Positions 43,211-51,305 of a DNA stretch of 64,000 bases are shown here, piece by piece. Source of the stretch: Saccharicrinis sp963666825 (GTDB taxonomy: Bacteria; Bacteroidota; Bacteroidia; Bacteroidales; Marinilabiliaceae); the NCBI GenBank assembly GCA_963666825.2, contig OY763044.2, forward strand, positions 5,084,001 to 5,148,000, read 5' to 3'. The notes under the pieces are model-generated. The model was not told where the DNA came from. It saw only the letters and a program-made list of their open reading frames with translations, and searched no databases. Each line of letters opens with the position of its first letter. Within the stretch, counting starts at the first letter, position 1. The translations under genes and the position numbers were made by a program.

Positions 43211-43747
43211 ATGGAAATAATTGAAAAAAGACGAAGCATTAGAAAATATAAGGATACCCCTGTAAGTGATGACCTGATACAAAAATTACTTAGAAGTGCA
43301 TACCTGGCTCCATCAGGACATAATACACAACCTTGGCATTTTATTATTGTAAATGATGTTGAATTAAAAGAAGAAATATCCAAAGTTTCTCATAACCAAA
43401 AGTGGATGCTAAGTGCTCCTCTTTTTATTGTTTGTGTTGCAGATATTCGATCTCGAATTAAGGAAGAAGAAGATCTTTATATTGATGAGGAATCTTCAAT
43501 ATTTGAAGTAAAGCAAATTATAAGAGATACTACCATTTCTGTCCAGCATATGGTTTTAGAAGCTGAAGATAATGGTTTAGGAACTTGTTGGGTAGCATGG
43601 TTTAAACAAGCCGAATTAAGACCACTTTTAGGAATACCAAATGATAAATTTGTAGTAGGGATTATTACTGTGGGTTACCCTGATGAACAGCCTAATCCTC
43701 GACCAAGAAAAAATATGGATGATATTGTACATTATAATAAGTGGTAA
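43211..43747 (+). CDS. Nitroreductase family protein
   Basis: A 178-residue FMN-dependent nitroreductase-fold protein: EKRRSIRKYKDTPVS, YLAPSGHNTQPWHFIIV, an NGLGTCWVAWF strand and VGIITVGYPDEQP. It probably reduces nitro or quinone compounds or an enone with NAD(P)H. It is divergent from the cobalamin operon. The DMB synthase BluB belongs to this superfamily, but BluB's characteristic motifs are not evident, so I do not assign it. Confidence 0.87.
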   Translation: MEIIEKRRSIRKYKDTPVSDDLIQKLLRSAYLAPSGHNTQPWHFIIVNDVELKEEISKVSHNQKWMLSAPLFIVCVADIRSRIKEEEDLYIDEESSIFEVKQIIRDTTISVQHMVLEAEDNGLGTCWVAWFKQAELRPLLGIPNDKFVVGIITVGYPDEQPNPRPRKNMDDIVHYNKW

Positions 43748-43795
43748 ATATTTTTTGTAGGTTGTAATCTTTTATGAGGTTTTATAAACAATAAT

Positions 43796-44311
43796 TTATT
43801 CTAATCTCTCGGTCCGTATTGGAGCTGTTTGAAAAAACTGTAGTATATGTTTCTTCTGCCCATTCTGATATAAATGAATAATATTCGATTGTTTATTAAA
43901 TGATGAAAATAGTAGTGTATTCTTAATTGTTATAACATCTGTAGATACTGTATTTTCAATTTGTCCCGATAAAGTCACCTGACAAACATTATCTTCAATT
44001 TGTTTAATACTATTATTAATTAAATCAATAGAGTTTTCACTAAAGCTTATTTCAATATTCTCCAAAATATATGATTGAATTGCATCTTTCATTTCATCAC
44101 TTGGATTTTCATAATTAAATGGAGGTTGAGGATATAATTTTAGTAATTCACTCTCAAAATCATCAATAAAAAAATTGAGTGTTAGTGTACAGTTGTTAAT
44201 TTGAGTATTAATCTCAAGTTTCCCAGTAGTCATTTTAATGGGATGTGCCCAGGCTTGACAAATACTGGTTAAGAGTAGAATTACTACTGATATATATTTT
44301 AATGTTTTCAA
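43796..44311 (-). CDS. Secreted DUF6702-like protein
   Basis: A 171-residue exported protein with a signal peptide ending AWA-HP. HPIKMTTGKLEINTQINNCTLTLNFFIDDFESEL matches the Bacteroidota DUF6702 pattern (HP...S..EI.....L.I..KIF.DD.E). The start is TTG, since an in-frame stop lies a few codons upstream and the signal peptide begins exactly there. It follows the HupE-like gene by 12 bases, the typical neighbourhood of this family. Function is unknown. Confidence 0.75.
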   Translation of the reverse strand: MKTLKYISVVILLLTSICQAWAHPIKMTTGKLEINTQINNCTLTLNFFIDDFESELLKLYPQPPFNYENPSDEMKDAIQSYILENIEISFSENSIDLINNSIKQIEDNVCQVTLSGQIENTVSTDVITIKNTLLFSSFNKQSNIIHLYQNGQKKHILQFFQTAPIRTERLE

Positions 44312-44323
44312 AACTGTCTTAAA

Positions 44324-44905
44324 TTATATTAGTGCTTTAATAATCATTGTTGCTGCAATTCCACCTCCAGCTCCTGAAATCACTAAGTTCCAATCGCGAT
44401 GTTGAATGGAAAATGTACTGGTTAGCAATTTATTGATTAATAGGAATACTCCAACAATTAATAATTGTCCAATCTCAATACCAACATTGAAAGAGAACAA
44501 AGGAAGAACGATGGATTCGTCTGTAATACCCATCATCATTGAACGGAAAAAATTAGAAAATCCCATTCCGTGAATCAAACCAAAAAACAATGCTAAAAAG
44601 TAGTTGACCTGAATTCGTGTATTTTGAGTCTGCTTTTTGCCAATGTTGTAGATGGCAGTAAGTAATATGGTTATAGGTATTAAAGTCTCAACCAATGATT
44701 GATTAACTGAAATAATATTTAGACCGGATAGCGCTAGAGTTACCGTATGACCTATGGTAAATGCGGTTATTAAGATCAATATCTGTTTCCATTGTTTTAC
44801 CTGATATACAGCACATAGTGTAATTATAAATATCATGTGATCCAACCCTTGTAAATCAGTAATGTGATTTATGCCCTGTTTTAAATAAAACACAAATTGC
44901 TCCAT
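44324..44905 (-). CDS. HupE/UreJ-2 family membrane protein
   Basis: A 193-residue membrane protein with six to seven helices. Conserved landmarks are GINHITDLQGLDHMIFIITL and ALFFGLIHGMGF, with paired histidines (GLDHM, GLIHGMGF, FTIGHT). Some HupE/UreJ proteins carry nickel or cobalt; the subfamily here (often beside M1 peptidases and DUF6702) is not characterised. I chose the ATG at 44905 (MEQFVFYLKQG) over a TTG three codons earlier. It forms a two-gene unit with the DUF6702 gene. The closeness to a cobalt-dependent pathway is suggestive only. Confidence 0.8.
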   Translation of the reverse strand: MEQFVFYLKQGINHITDLQGLDHMIFIITLCAVYQVKQWKQILILITAFTIGHTVTLALSGLNIISVNQSLVETLIPITILLTAIYNIGKKQTQNTRIQVNYFLALFFGLIHGMGFSNFFRSMMMGITDESIVLPLFSFNVGIEIGQLLIVGVFLLINKLLTSTFSIQHRDWNLVISGAGGGIAATMIIKALI

Positions 44906-45002
44906 CTGTTTCAAAATATTTTAATAAGTTGCGCTGCAAAGTACTCATTTTGATAAAAAGAGAACTGTAATTTTGTTTATTTCAATGCAATAATATATTA
45001 AA

Positions 45003-46139
45003 ATGAAGATTACATTTTTATTAGGATTGTTTTTAGGGCTGAATTTCATTCACTTATATGCGCATCGCGAAAGAACATATTATTTATATGGAAACATAAA
45101 TGATAGGGAAGTAGCTATACAAATTGACGAGTATGGAGATGATTGTATGGCTAAATATATGACTCTTGATGATAAATATGATCACATTTTAGAAGGAAGA
45201 ATTCTTAAAAGCAGTCAGTTTTCAATGATATCGCAACATTGGGATAGCGAGAAAAATCAAAAGGTAGTTGATGATCAGATATACTTTGTTGAAAAAGAAA
45301 CAGATCAATGGACTGGTGTATGGAAATATAAAAATGGAGAAGAAATAAACTTTAATTTAAAGCCCATTCAAGTAGATTCTTTAAATCATAAATATATTAA
45401 TGCAATAAAAAAGTATAAAATTAGTCCGTATGATGCCTACAGAACAAAGGATGTGAAATTTAAGTTTGGAAAGAAACAGAAAATATCCAAGGGATCTTAT
45501 GTTCAGGAAGCTGTTGATCCGGCTACTAATTTATCTTTTTTTAGGGTGCTTGATAATAAAAAAAATAAAATACATGCAGAGATCATTAATGATAAATTAA
45601 TTGCTGAACATTTAAATATGATAAATGCAAAATATACATGTGTATATGCTAAAAGTAAAGGAAATTACTTTTCTGAATACAAGGTTTACTATTTAAGTCC
45701 ATATTATATCAGCTATAGTAAAACAACTCACCAAGCTTGTTTTAGTGATAATGTTAAAACTGCAACAGAAAATGTGACTCTTAGCCTGAATAATGGTGAA
45801 ATACCTATGTTAGAAGATATTTTTTGGTTTGGTGAAATATCTCAGCCACAATTAAAAAAAGGTTCTTATGAATGGTTTCAATATAGATATAAAGTTTTTG
45901 GACCTAAGATAATTGAAATATTATCTGAGATATATCCTACCAAAATGAATGCCTCAGAATCTGGATTGTGTAATTATAATGATGTTAAGCTGTGGCAACT
46001 TTCGGATTGGTATTTTACAAATAAGGGTCTGTATTTAAAATATAAAGCTACAAACAGAAAAGTTTGTGATGAAGAACCCTGGTCTTATATTCCGTATGAA
46101 ATTTTAAAACCATATCAAGTGGAAGGTTCTGCATTTTAA
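45003..46139 (+). CDS. Exported protein of unknown function, RsiV/DUF3298-like end
   Basis: A 378-residue protein with an N-terminal signal peptide (MKITFLLGLFLGLNFIHLYAH). The middle is rich in beta strands and lysine. The C-terminus, LSDWYFTNKGLYLKYKATNRKVCDEEPWSYIPYEILKPYQ, resembles the DUF3298/RsiV pattern in which a domain ends with a strand, a proline-rich loop and an IPYxxLKPY segment. No catalytic motif is visible. It is divergent from the HupE gene and ends in its own terminator. Confidence 0.75.
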   Translation: MKITFLLGLFLGLNFIHLYAHRERTYYLYGNINDREVAIQIDEYGDDCMAKYMTLDDKYDHILEGRILKSSQFSMISQHWDSEKNQKVVDDQIYFVEKETDQWTGVWKYKNGEEINFNLKPIQVDSLNHKYINAIKKYKISPYDAYRTKDVKFKFGKKQKISKGSYVQEAVDPATNLSFFRVLDNKKNKIHAEIINDKLIAEHLNMINAKYTCVYAKSKGNYFSEYKVYYLSPYYISYSKTTHQACFSDNVKTATENVTLSLNNGEIPMLEDIFWFGEISQPQLKKGSYEWFQYRYKVFGPKIIEILSEIYPTKMNASESGLCNYNDVKLWQLSDWYFTNKGLYLKYKATNRKVCDEEPWSYIPYEILKPYQVEGSAF

Positions 46140-46188
46140 CTATTTACCTGGAATGTTATCTCCTCATTAAAAGGATTAAAATGAAGTA

Positions 46189-46218
46189 ATAACCACGTTT
46201 GTTTTTAAACGTGGTTAT
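46189..46218. terminator. Bidirectional terminator
   Basis: ATAACCACGTTT (46189-46200) pairs perfectly with AAACGTGGTTAT (46207-46218) across a GTTTTT loop, between convergent genes. Confidence 0.85.
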
Positions 46219-46228
46219 ATAATATTAT

Positions 46229-47500
46229 CTATTTCTTTTTAAAAGGTCTAATTAATACTCTCAGAGATTGATCTCTTGAGAAATAGCTCTGAGCCCAGTT
46301 AATAAATATAAAAAGTCTGTTTTTAACACCAACAATAGCCATCAGGTGAACTACTAACCATAAAAACCAGGCTATTACACCTGAGAAACTAAAACCAGGT
46401 AAATCCACAACGGCCATGTTTCGCCCAATTGTTGCCATAGCACCTTTGTTTTTATATTCAAATGCTAATTCCTTATTTTGCACAAGGCTTTTAGATAAAA
46501 GTACTGCTTGCTGAATAGCTACTTGTGCTACCTGTGGATGTCCGTTTGGATAATTCTCTGTTTCCATATAAGCGGTATCTCCTAAGGCGTAAACATCGGG
46601 TAAGCCTTTAATCATATTTGATCTGTCAACGGCTAACCGGTTACCTCGTACATAGTGTTCATCAGGTATACCTTTAATTCGTTTACCTCCAACACCTGCA
46701 GTCCATACAAAATTCTGGACCTTATATTGCGTACCATCCTGTAGAGTCATATTTTCTCCATCATAATCCTTAATCATTGTATTAAGATGAACTTCGACTC
46801 CTAGTTTCTCTAAAAATTTATATGCGTCTTTTCCGGCTTTATCACTCATTCCATTGAGCAGACGAGGAGCAGCCTCATACAATCGAATTTTCATTCTACT
46901 GAAATCCAACTCTGGGTAATCTTTTGGTAAAACGTAATTCTTTAATTCTGCAATAGCTCCTGATAACTCCACACCAGTTGGACCACCACCAACAATTACC
47001 ATCGATAATAATTTCGAATGCTCTTTCCTGTCATCAGTTAAAATAGCTGCTTCAAAACTTTCCAAAATACGATTACGGAGATTAATTGCTTGTGCAGTTG
47101 ACTTCATCGAGATACTATATTTCTCAATGTTTTCGTTACCAAAGTAATTAGTGTCTACACCTGTAGCAATAACCAATTTGTCGTATGTTAATTCACCGGC
47201 TTTAGTCAGGATTTTCTTTTCTTTCGGAAAAACTTCCAGTAATTCAGTATTTCTAAAATGCAGGTTTGGATGTTGATGAAATACCTTTCTTACAGGAAAC
47301 GAAATATTACTTGGTTCAAGTCCTGAAGTAGCTACCTGATAAAAAAGAGGTTGAAACTGATGGAAGTTTCTTTTATCTATCATTACCACCTGATATGGTG
47401 ATTTTGCCAGCCTTCTGGCTAGCTTAAGACCTGCAAATCCGGCCCCGATTATTATTATTCTTTTTTTACCGTTTTTAGGTAAGTTAAAACTGTTTTCCAT
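46229..47500 (-). CDS. ndh: Type II NADH:quinone oxidoreductase
   Basis: A 423-residue single-subunit flavoprotein that passes electrons from NADH to menaquinone without pumping protons. It has the FAD-binding IIIIGAGFAGLKLARRL, the NADH-binding VIVGGGPTGVELSGAIAEL, the second FAD motif DVYALGDTAYME, and the quinone-site-like AQVAIQQAV. Two hydrophobic stretches near residues 365-400 (GVIAWFLWLVVHLMAIVG) anchor it to the membrane. It is a single gene. Confidence 0.93.
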   Translation of the reverse strand: MENSFNLPKNGKKRIIIIGAGFAGLKLARRLAKSPYQVVMIDKRNFHQFQPLFYQVATSGLEPSNISFPVRKVFHQHPNLHFRNTELLEVFPKEKKILTKAGELTYDKLVIATGVDTNYFGNENIEKYSISMKSTAQAINLRNRILESFEAAILTDDRKEHSKLLSMVIVGGGPTGVELSGAIAELKNYVLPKDYPELDFSRMKIRLYEAAPRLLNGMSDKAGKDAYKFLEKLGVEVHLNTMIKDYDGENMTLQDGTQYKVQNFVWTAGVGGKRIKGIPDEHYVRGNRLAVDRSNMIKGLPDVYALGDTAYMETENYPNGHPQVAQVAIQQAVLLSKSLVQNKELAFEYKNKGAMATIGRNMAVVDLPGFSFSGVIAWFLWLVVHLMAIVGVKNRLFIFINWAQSYFSRDQSLRVLIRPFKKK

Positions 47501-47652
47501 TCCCTTAAGTTGTTGTCTGCGTTTTATTAGAATAACTAATAAACCTTCAATTAAAGAAATTGTTCGTTAATTAAAGTTAATGTAGACAAAGTTTTTAAGG
47601 CATAAGGGATTGTTGGCTTATTTCAATATGCAGTATGTTGATTAATAATACC

Positions 47653-48414
47653 TTACTTAAAGAATAACATGATTGCAGATATGGTAATAACTCCCATAAC
47701 AAATATTCGGTAAGCTTTTTCAGGAATTAATTTTACTATCCATTTGCCTATAAAGGCACCTATTATTAATACAGGTAAGCAAACTAAATTTAATTGAAAG
47801 GTCTCTAATGTAATGGATTTCCAATAGAAAACATGGATAGGAATTTTAAGTACATTAAGTAGCAAATAAAAATATGCACCGGTGCCTATAAATGTTTCTT
47901 TAGGAAGGCGCATACTCATCAGGTATAAATTAAATATAGGACCAGCTGCATTTCCAATCATTGTAGCAAATCCTCCTGATAGTCCTAAAGAGGAAGAGAA
48001 CCATCTTTTATCCATGATATCAATTGATCCGCCCATTAGGTCTCTGTACACAAGTATGGCCAAACAAATTAAAATTGCTATTGCAATGGTAGTTCTGAAT
48101 TGATCATCATTAACATATTTGCCAACAAATACAGCACCTATTATTCCAATAATTGCATAGGGTAGAAGCTTCTTTATGTATTTCCATTCTGCAGCTCTAC
48201 GGTAATATATAACAGCGAATGTATCTCCGAATATTAAAAATGGTAAGAGAATTCCAACAGAAGCCATTCCTCCATACAGATAAGCTAGTATTGGAATATT
48301 AATCATCGCAAAACCTTTTAAACCACTTTTGCTTAATCCTGCAACAAGGGCACAAAGAATTGTTAACCACCAAGTAGTCCAGTCTGTATGTAAAGGATTT
48401 AATAAAGCTTCCAT
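47653..48414 (-). CDS. TauE/SafE-family permease (sulfite exporter-like)
   Basis: A 253-residue membrane protein with about eight helices and the family's repeated half (CALVAGLSKSGLKGFAMINIPILAYLYGG; LGLSGGFATMIGNAAGPIFNLYLMS). Members export sulfite or organosulfonates, but substrates vary. I start at the ATG at 48414 (MEALLNPLHTDW); a TTG three codons earlier is less likely. It is a single gene. Confidence 0.87.
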   Translation of the reverse strand: MEALLNPLHTDWTTWWLTILCALVAGLSKSGLKGFAMINIPILAYLYGGMASVGILLPFLIFGDTFAVIYYRRAAEWKYIKKLLPYAIIGIIGAVFVGKYVNDDQFRTTIAIAILICLAILVYRDLMGGSIDIMDKRWFSSSLGLSGGFATMIGNAAGPIFNLYLMSMRLPKETFIGTGAYFYLLLNVLKIPIHVFYWKSITLETFQLNLVCLPVLIIGAFIGKWIVKLIPEKAYRIFVMGVITISAIMLFFK

Positions 48415-48504
48415 ATAAAACAAAGGAACGTTTAATTTATGACAATGCCTAAATAATAGACTTAATTACATTTACAGAGATATAAAAGGAGGGGTGGTAT
48501 AATA

Positions 48505-48538
48505 AAAATGCTGTATTTCAAATGAAATGCAGCATTTT
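48505..48538. terminator. Terminator after the tRNA gene
   Basis: AAAATGCTGTATTTC (48505-48519) pairs with GAAATGCAGCATTTT (48524-48538) with one G-T pair and a 4-base loop, directly 3' of the tRNA on the minus strand. Confidence 0.75.
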
Positions 48539-48541
48539 AAG

Positions 48542-48613
48542 TAGCCCCAACTGGACTCGAACCAGTATCTATTGTTTAGGAAACAACTATTCTATCCCTT
48601 GAACTATGGGGCC
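48542..48613 (-). tRNA. tRNA-Arg (anticodon CCT)
   Basis: The 72-base sequence folds into a cloverleaf on the minus strand. The acceptor arm is GGCCCCA with TGGGGCT and discriminator A, the D stem is GTTC/GAAT, and the anticodon stem GTTGT/ACAAT carries the loop TTCCTAA with anticodon CCT (codon AGG, arginine). The T arm is ACTGG-TTCGAGT-CCAGT. No CCA is encoded. Confidence 0.95.
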
Positions 48614-48683
48614 ATCCTTTATTGTGGGTGCAAATATAAAAAAAAAGTAGAAATCTCCCTTTTATATTCCTATATAAACCAAA

Positions 48684-48707
48684 AAACCCCGCTTAATAGC
48701 GGGGTTT
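48684..48707 (-). terminator. Intrinsic terminator of the cold-shock gene
   Basis: AAACCCCGCT (48684-48693) and AGCGGGGTTT (48698-48707) form a perfect 10-bp stem with a TAAT loop and T-run on the minus strand, 35 bases after the stop. Confidence 0.9.
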
Positions 48708-48742
48708 GGACTCTTGCGTACTAATTATATTTTGAAATATCC

Positions 48743-48934
48743 TTATACCAATTTTACATTAATCGCATTTAATCCCTTTCTACCTTCTTTTAATTCAAAG
48801 GTAACGGCGTCGTCTTCTTTGATCTCGTCGATAAGACCAGTTACGTGTACAAAATACTCATTGTTTGATTCGTTGTCCTTAATGAATCCAAAACCTTTTG
48901 ATTCGTTGAAGAACTTTACTTTTCCTTCTTTCAT
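48743..48934 (-). CDS. Cold-shock domain protein
   Basis: A 63-residue CspA-like single-stranded nucleic acid binding protein with RNP1 (KGFGFI) and RNP2 (YFVHV) and a G-K-V-K-F-F start. The ATG at 48934 (MKEGKVKFF) gives the family N-terminus; 13 codons upstream in frame begin with a non-ATG codon and include promoter sequence. It has its own promoter boxes and terminator. Confidence 0.94.
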   Translation of the reverse strand: MKEGKVKFFNESKGFGFIKDNESNNEYFVHVTGLIDEIKEDDAVTFELKEGRKGLNAINVKLV

Positions 48935-48961
48935 AATAATAATTAAATAAATACTGTACAA

Positions 48962-48991
48962 CAAATGTATCATTAAAAGTTGTATATCAAA
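48962..48991 (-). promoter_or_regulatory. Promoter of the cold-shock gene
   Basis: On the minus strand TTTG (48988-48991) and TACATTTG (48962-48969) are separated by 18 bases, a good match to the Bacteroidota -33 TTTG / -7 TAnnTTTG promoter. The transcript would carry a leader of about 20 bases. Confidence 0.7.
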
Positions 48992-49305
48992 TAGAAAAAT
49001 GAAAAAAAATTCAAATTTTAATTATTTTTTTTATTTCTGTAAATATTTGATTTACAAACAGAAAAAAAAACACTAATGGATAACGAAGAAAATATGATAA
49101 AAAAGAACGAATCGACTAAATGATTATATACTTCAAATTGAAGATTATGAACTGAAAATATTATTTAGGTATAGAAGTTGCTTTTATTATAGCAAGTAAT
49201 ACATCATACATGAATTGCTTATAGAAACTGGGGTTTTGATGAAACAGAGTTGATACAAAAAAGTAATATGAGCATAAAAAAATTACATAAATGTAGGATT
49301 TAAAG
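48992..49305. other. Long AT-rich gap before the Nif11-like gene
   Basis: The sequence is about 80 percent A+T with long A and T runs and no gene that I can support. A 15-codon frame at 49076 (MDNEENMIKKNESTK) is too short to judge. No clear promoter box for the downstream pair was found. Confidence 0.5.
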
Positions 49306-49314
49306 AAGGAGGTG
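49306..49314 (+). promoter_or_regulatory. Strong Shine-Dalgarno site of the Nif11-like gene
   Basis: AAGGAGGTG is an almost perfect anti-SD match, with GGAGG ending four bases before the ATG at 49317. Other starts in this window lack such a site. Confidence 0.75.
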
Positions 49315-49316
49315 CC

Positions 49317-49562
49317 ATGTCTATTCAAAATGCAAAAAATTTTATTGAGAAAGTTCAAACTGATTCTGATTTCAGAAAAGAGATGTATAAGATTAATGGA
49401 TTTGATGAATTCAATCAGTTTATGCAAAGTAAAGATTTAACCTTTGATGAATTTGAATTTGAAGAGGCATATAATTTAATGCTTTTTAAATGTCAATTTT
49501 CAGAAGAACATGATCGACTTGAGAATGCAGTGAACTTAATTAAACTAGTATTATTAAATTAA
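49317..49562 (+). CDS. Nif11-like small protein
   Basis: An 81-residue acidic protein. MSIQNAKNFIEKVQTDSDFRKEMYKINGFDEFNQFM reads like the Nif11 domain (MSIEALKAFLEKVAADPEL...), found in nitrogen-fixation proteins and as leader of some ribosomal peptides (nitrile-hydratase-like leader peptides). The C-terminal part is another helix pair with no GG cleavage motif and no Cys/Ser/Thr-rich core, so a peptide natural product is not supported. It is followed 30 bases later by a second small gene. No radical-SAM, LanM or protease maturation gene is near. Function unknown. Confidence 0.8.
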   Translation: MSIQNAKNFIEKVQTDSDFRKEMYKINGFDEFNQFMQSKDLTFDEFEFEEAYNLMLFKCQFSEEHDRLENAVNLIKLVLLN

Positions 49563-49591
49563 CAGAGTATAAACATTTAATTGATATAATT

Positions 49592-49906
49592 ATGAGTATA
49601 ACTTTTAGACCACTTGGATACGTAATGGAGATATTGGAATCAGTTGGGTTACCGGTTTCATATAGTTATGATGATTTAGTGTTTGTAGAAAACAATTCAT
49701 TAATAGTAAAATTTAATGATGAAAGCGAAAGAGAGCTTTATCTTTATTTCAATAAGGATTTAGATAATGCTGTCGCAGGACACCTTGAATTTGTTCTAAT
49801 GGAAGCAGCTTTGGATAAGGGCTTTCAGTTTATAAATTCAGGAAAGTATAAAATCCAGCAAAAGGATGAAGAAAAAGAAGAATTGGAGTTGATTTTTTTG
49901 AATTAG
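49592..49906 (+). CDS. Small acidic protein of unknown function, partner of the Nif11-like gene
   Basis: A 104-residue protein, MSITFRPLGYVMEILESVGLPVSY..., with predicted alpha/beta pattern, a very acidic C-terminus (KDEEKEELELIF) and no signal peptide or cysteine. It has no family resemblance I can name. It follows the Nif11-like gene by 29 bases on the same strand, and the pair has no other neighbour on the strand, so they may act together. The ATG fits. Confidence 0.7.
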   Translation: MSITFRPLGYVMEILESVGLPVSYSYDDLVFVENNSLIVKFNDESERELYLYFNKDLDNAVAGHLEFVLMEAALDKGFQFINSGKYKIQQKDEEKEELELIFLN

Positions 49907-49962
49907 ATAATGGGGAAAGGTAGATGGATATAGTTTCCTCAATAGCTATATCCATCACTTTC

Positions 49963-51303
49963 TTAAAATCTCTTGTCTGCTAATCCGATTCCATTGATTT
50001 TTCTATAAAGATCAAGTGCGTAAATGTCTGTCATTCCGCTAATATAATCTAAAACAGATTGCAATTTTTCGTAAGCACTTGCCTGTGCTGAAACTTTATA
50101 CTGCTCTGGTATAAATGGTAAAAGCATTTCTGAATATTTGTCGTCAGGATTAAGAATTGCTTTTGAAAATTCATGTAATAAAGATCCAAGAATTTTAAAT
50201 CCGGATATTTCAATTTCTACAACTGAAGGATGTCTGTATATTTTTTTGAATGACAGTGTTGCACAATTTTCCATTGCTGCACTGGTTGTTCCGTGTAAAT
50301 ATTTTGTTAGACTGCCAGTAAAATCGCCTGACATAATTTTATCATAGTTGTCAATAAATACTTGAGTACACTGACCAACAAGTTTACCAATTACTGATGC
50401 TCTGATAAAAGCAATCTGCTCGTTAATGTCTGTTACTTCAATACTTACATTTAATATTCGGTCACGTGTATTCTGATCTTCCGGATCATTTAAAAAAGCA
50501 AGTAAAATATCTTTAGTTTGTACAGTGTCTAGTATCTTTAGTTTATGAGCATCCTCAATATCCATGATTTGGTAGCAGATATCATCCGCAGCTTCAACTA
50601 AATATACCAGTGGATGTCGACAAAAAACGCCGGGTTCTTTTTCAATCATTCCTAGTTCTGTAACCACTCTTGAAAAAATCTCTTTCTCTGATTGAAAGTA
50701 TCCATATTTCTTTTTAGACTTTTGTCCGGAAGCATAAGGATATTTTAAAATGGATGCAACAGCAGAGTAGGTTAACGAAAATCCACCTTTTCTTCTTCCG
50801 TTAAACTGATGTGTTAAAAGTCGGAAGGCGTTTGCATTTCCTTCAAATTCAGTTAAATCATTCCATTCTTCCTCTGTAAAAGGATATTTTTCTTTTAAGT
50901 TTTTTCCTTCTCCGTTTTTAAAGTAATGTGAAAGAGCTGTTTCACCTGAATGTCCAAAGGGTGGATTACCCATGTCATGTGCCAGACATGCAGTAGCTAC
51001 AATTGATCCAATTTCATGAATCAATTCATTATCAAGTTTCTTTTCTTTGATTAAAAACTCACTAATATTGTGACCTAGTGAGCGACCTACACTGGCAACT
51101 TCAAGGCTGTGCGTTAATCTGTTATGTACAAAAATACTTCCGGGTAAAGGAAATACCTGTGTCTTATCTTGTAGTCTTCTAAAAGGTGAAGAAAATATTA
51201 ATCGATCGTAATCTCGTTGAAATTGAGTACGATGGTGTATTGTGTCATTTACTCTATCTTCCTGGCCGGTTCTTTTGGCTGATAATAGTTGATTCCAGTT
51301 CAT
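49963..51303 (-). CDS. dgt: Deoxyguanosine triphosphate triphosphohydrolase (dGTPase)
   Basis: A 446-residue HD-domain enzyme that hydrolyses dGTP to deoxyguanosine and tripolyphosphate. FSSPFRRLQDKTQVFPLPGS is the family N-terminal motif, VHNRLTHSLEVA contributes the first metal His, and CLAHDMGNPPFGHSGE contains the HD pair. It is followed in transcription by no close gene but starts two bases after the metallopeptidase stop, so the two are an operon. Confidence 0.94.
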   Translation of the reverse strand: MNWNQLLSAKRTGQEDRVNDTIHHRTQFQRDYDRLIFSSPFRRLQDKTQVFPLPGSIFVHNRLTHSLEVASVGRSLGHNISEFLIKEKKLDNELIHEIGSIVATACLAHDMGNPPFGHSGETALSHYFKNGEGKNLKEKYPFTEEEWNDLTEFEGNANAFRLLTHQFNGRRKGGFSLTYSAVASILKYPYASGQKSKKKYGYFQSEKEIFSRVVTELGMIEKEPGVFCRHPLVYLVEAADDICYQIMDIEDAHKLKILDTVQTKDILLAFLNDPEDQNTRDRILNVSIEVTDINEQIAFIRASVIGKLVGQCTQVFIDNYDKIMSGDFTGSLTKYLHGTTSAAMENCATLSFKKIYRHPSVVEIEISGFKILGSLLHEFSKAILNPDDKYSEMLLPFIPEQYKVSAQASAYEKLQSVLDYISGMTDIYALDLYRKINGIGLADKRF

Positions 51304-51305
51304 TA

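Noticed and set aside
43211..43747. The divergent nitroreductase as BluB (lower-ligand synthesis) beside the B12 operon
   Set aside because: The N-terminal and FMN-binding motifs match general nitroreductases, and the characteristic BluB segments are not present.
48542..48613. tRNA-Arg as an integration site of a mobile island
   Set aside because: No integrase or repeated tRNA 3' end was found next to it; only a relic of a short repeat lies 3' of it.
49076..49123. A 15-codon frame (MDNEENMIKKNESTK) upstream of the Nif11-like gene
   Set aside because: Too short to distinguish from chance in AT-rich DNA, with no ribosome-binding site.
49317..49562. Nif11-like protein as a ribosomal natural-product precursor
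   Set aside because: There is no double-glycine cleavage site, no Cys/Ser/Thr-rich core and no modifying enzyme nearby.
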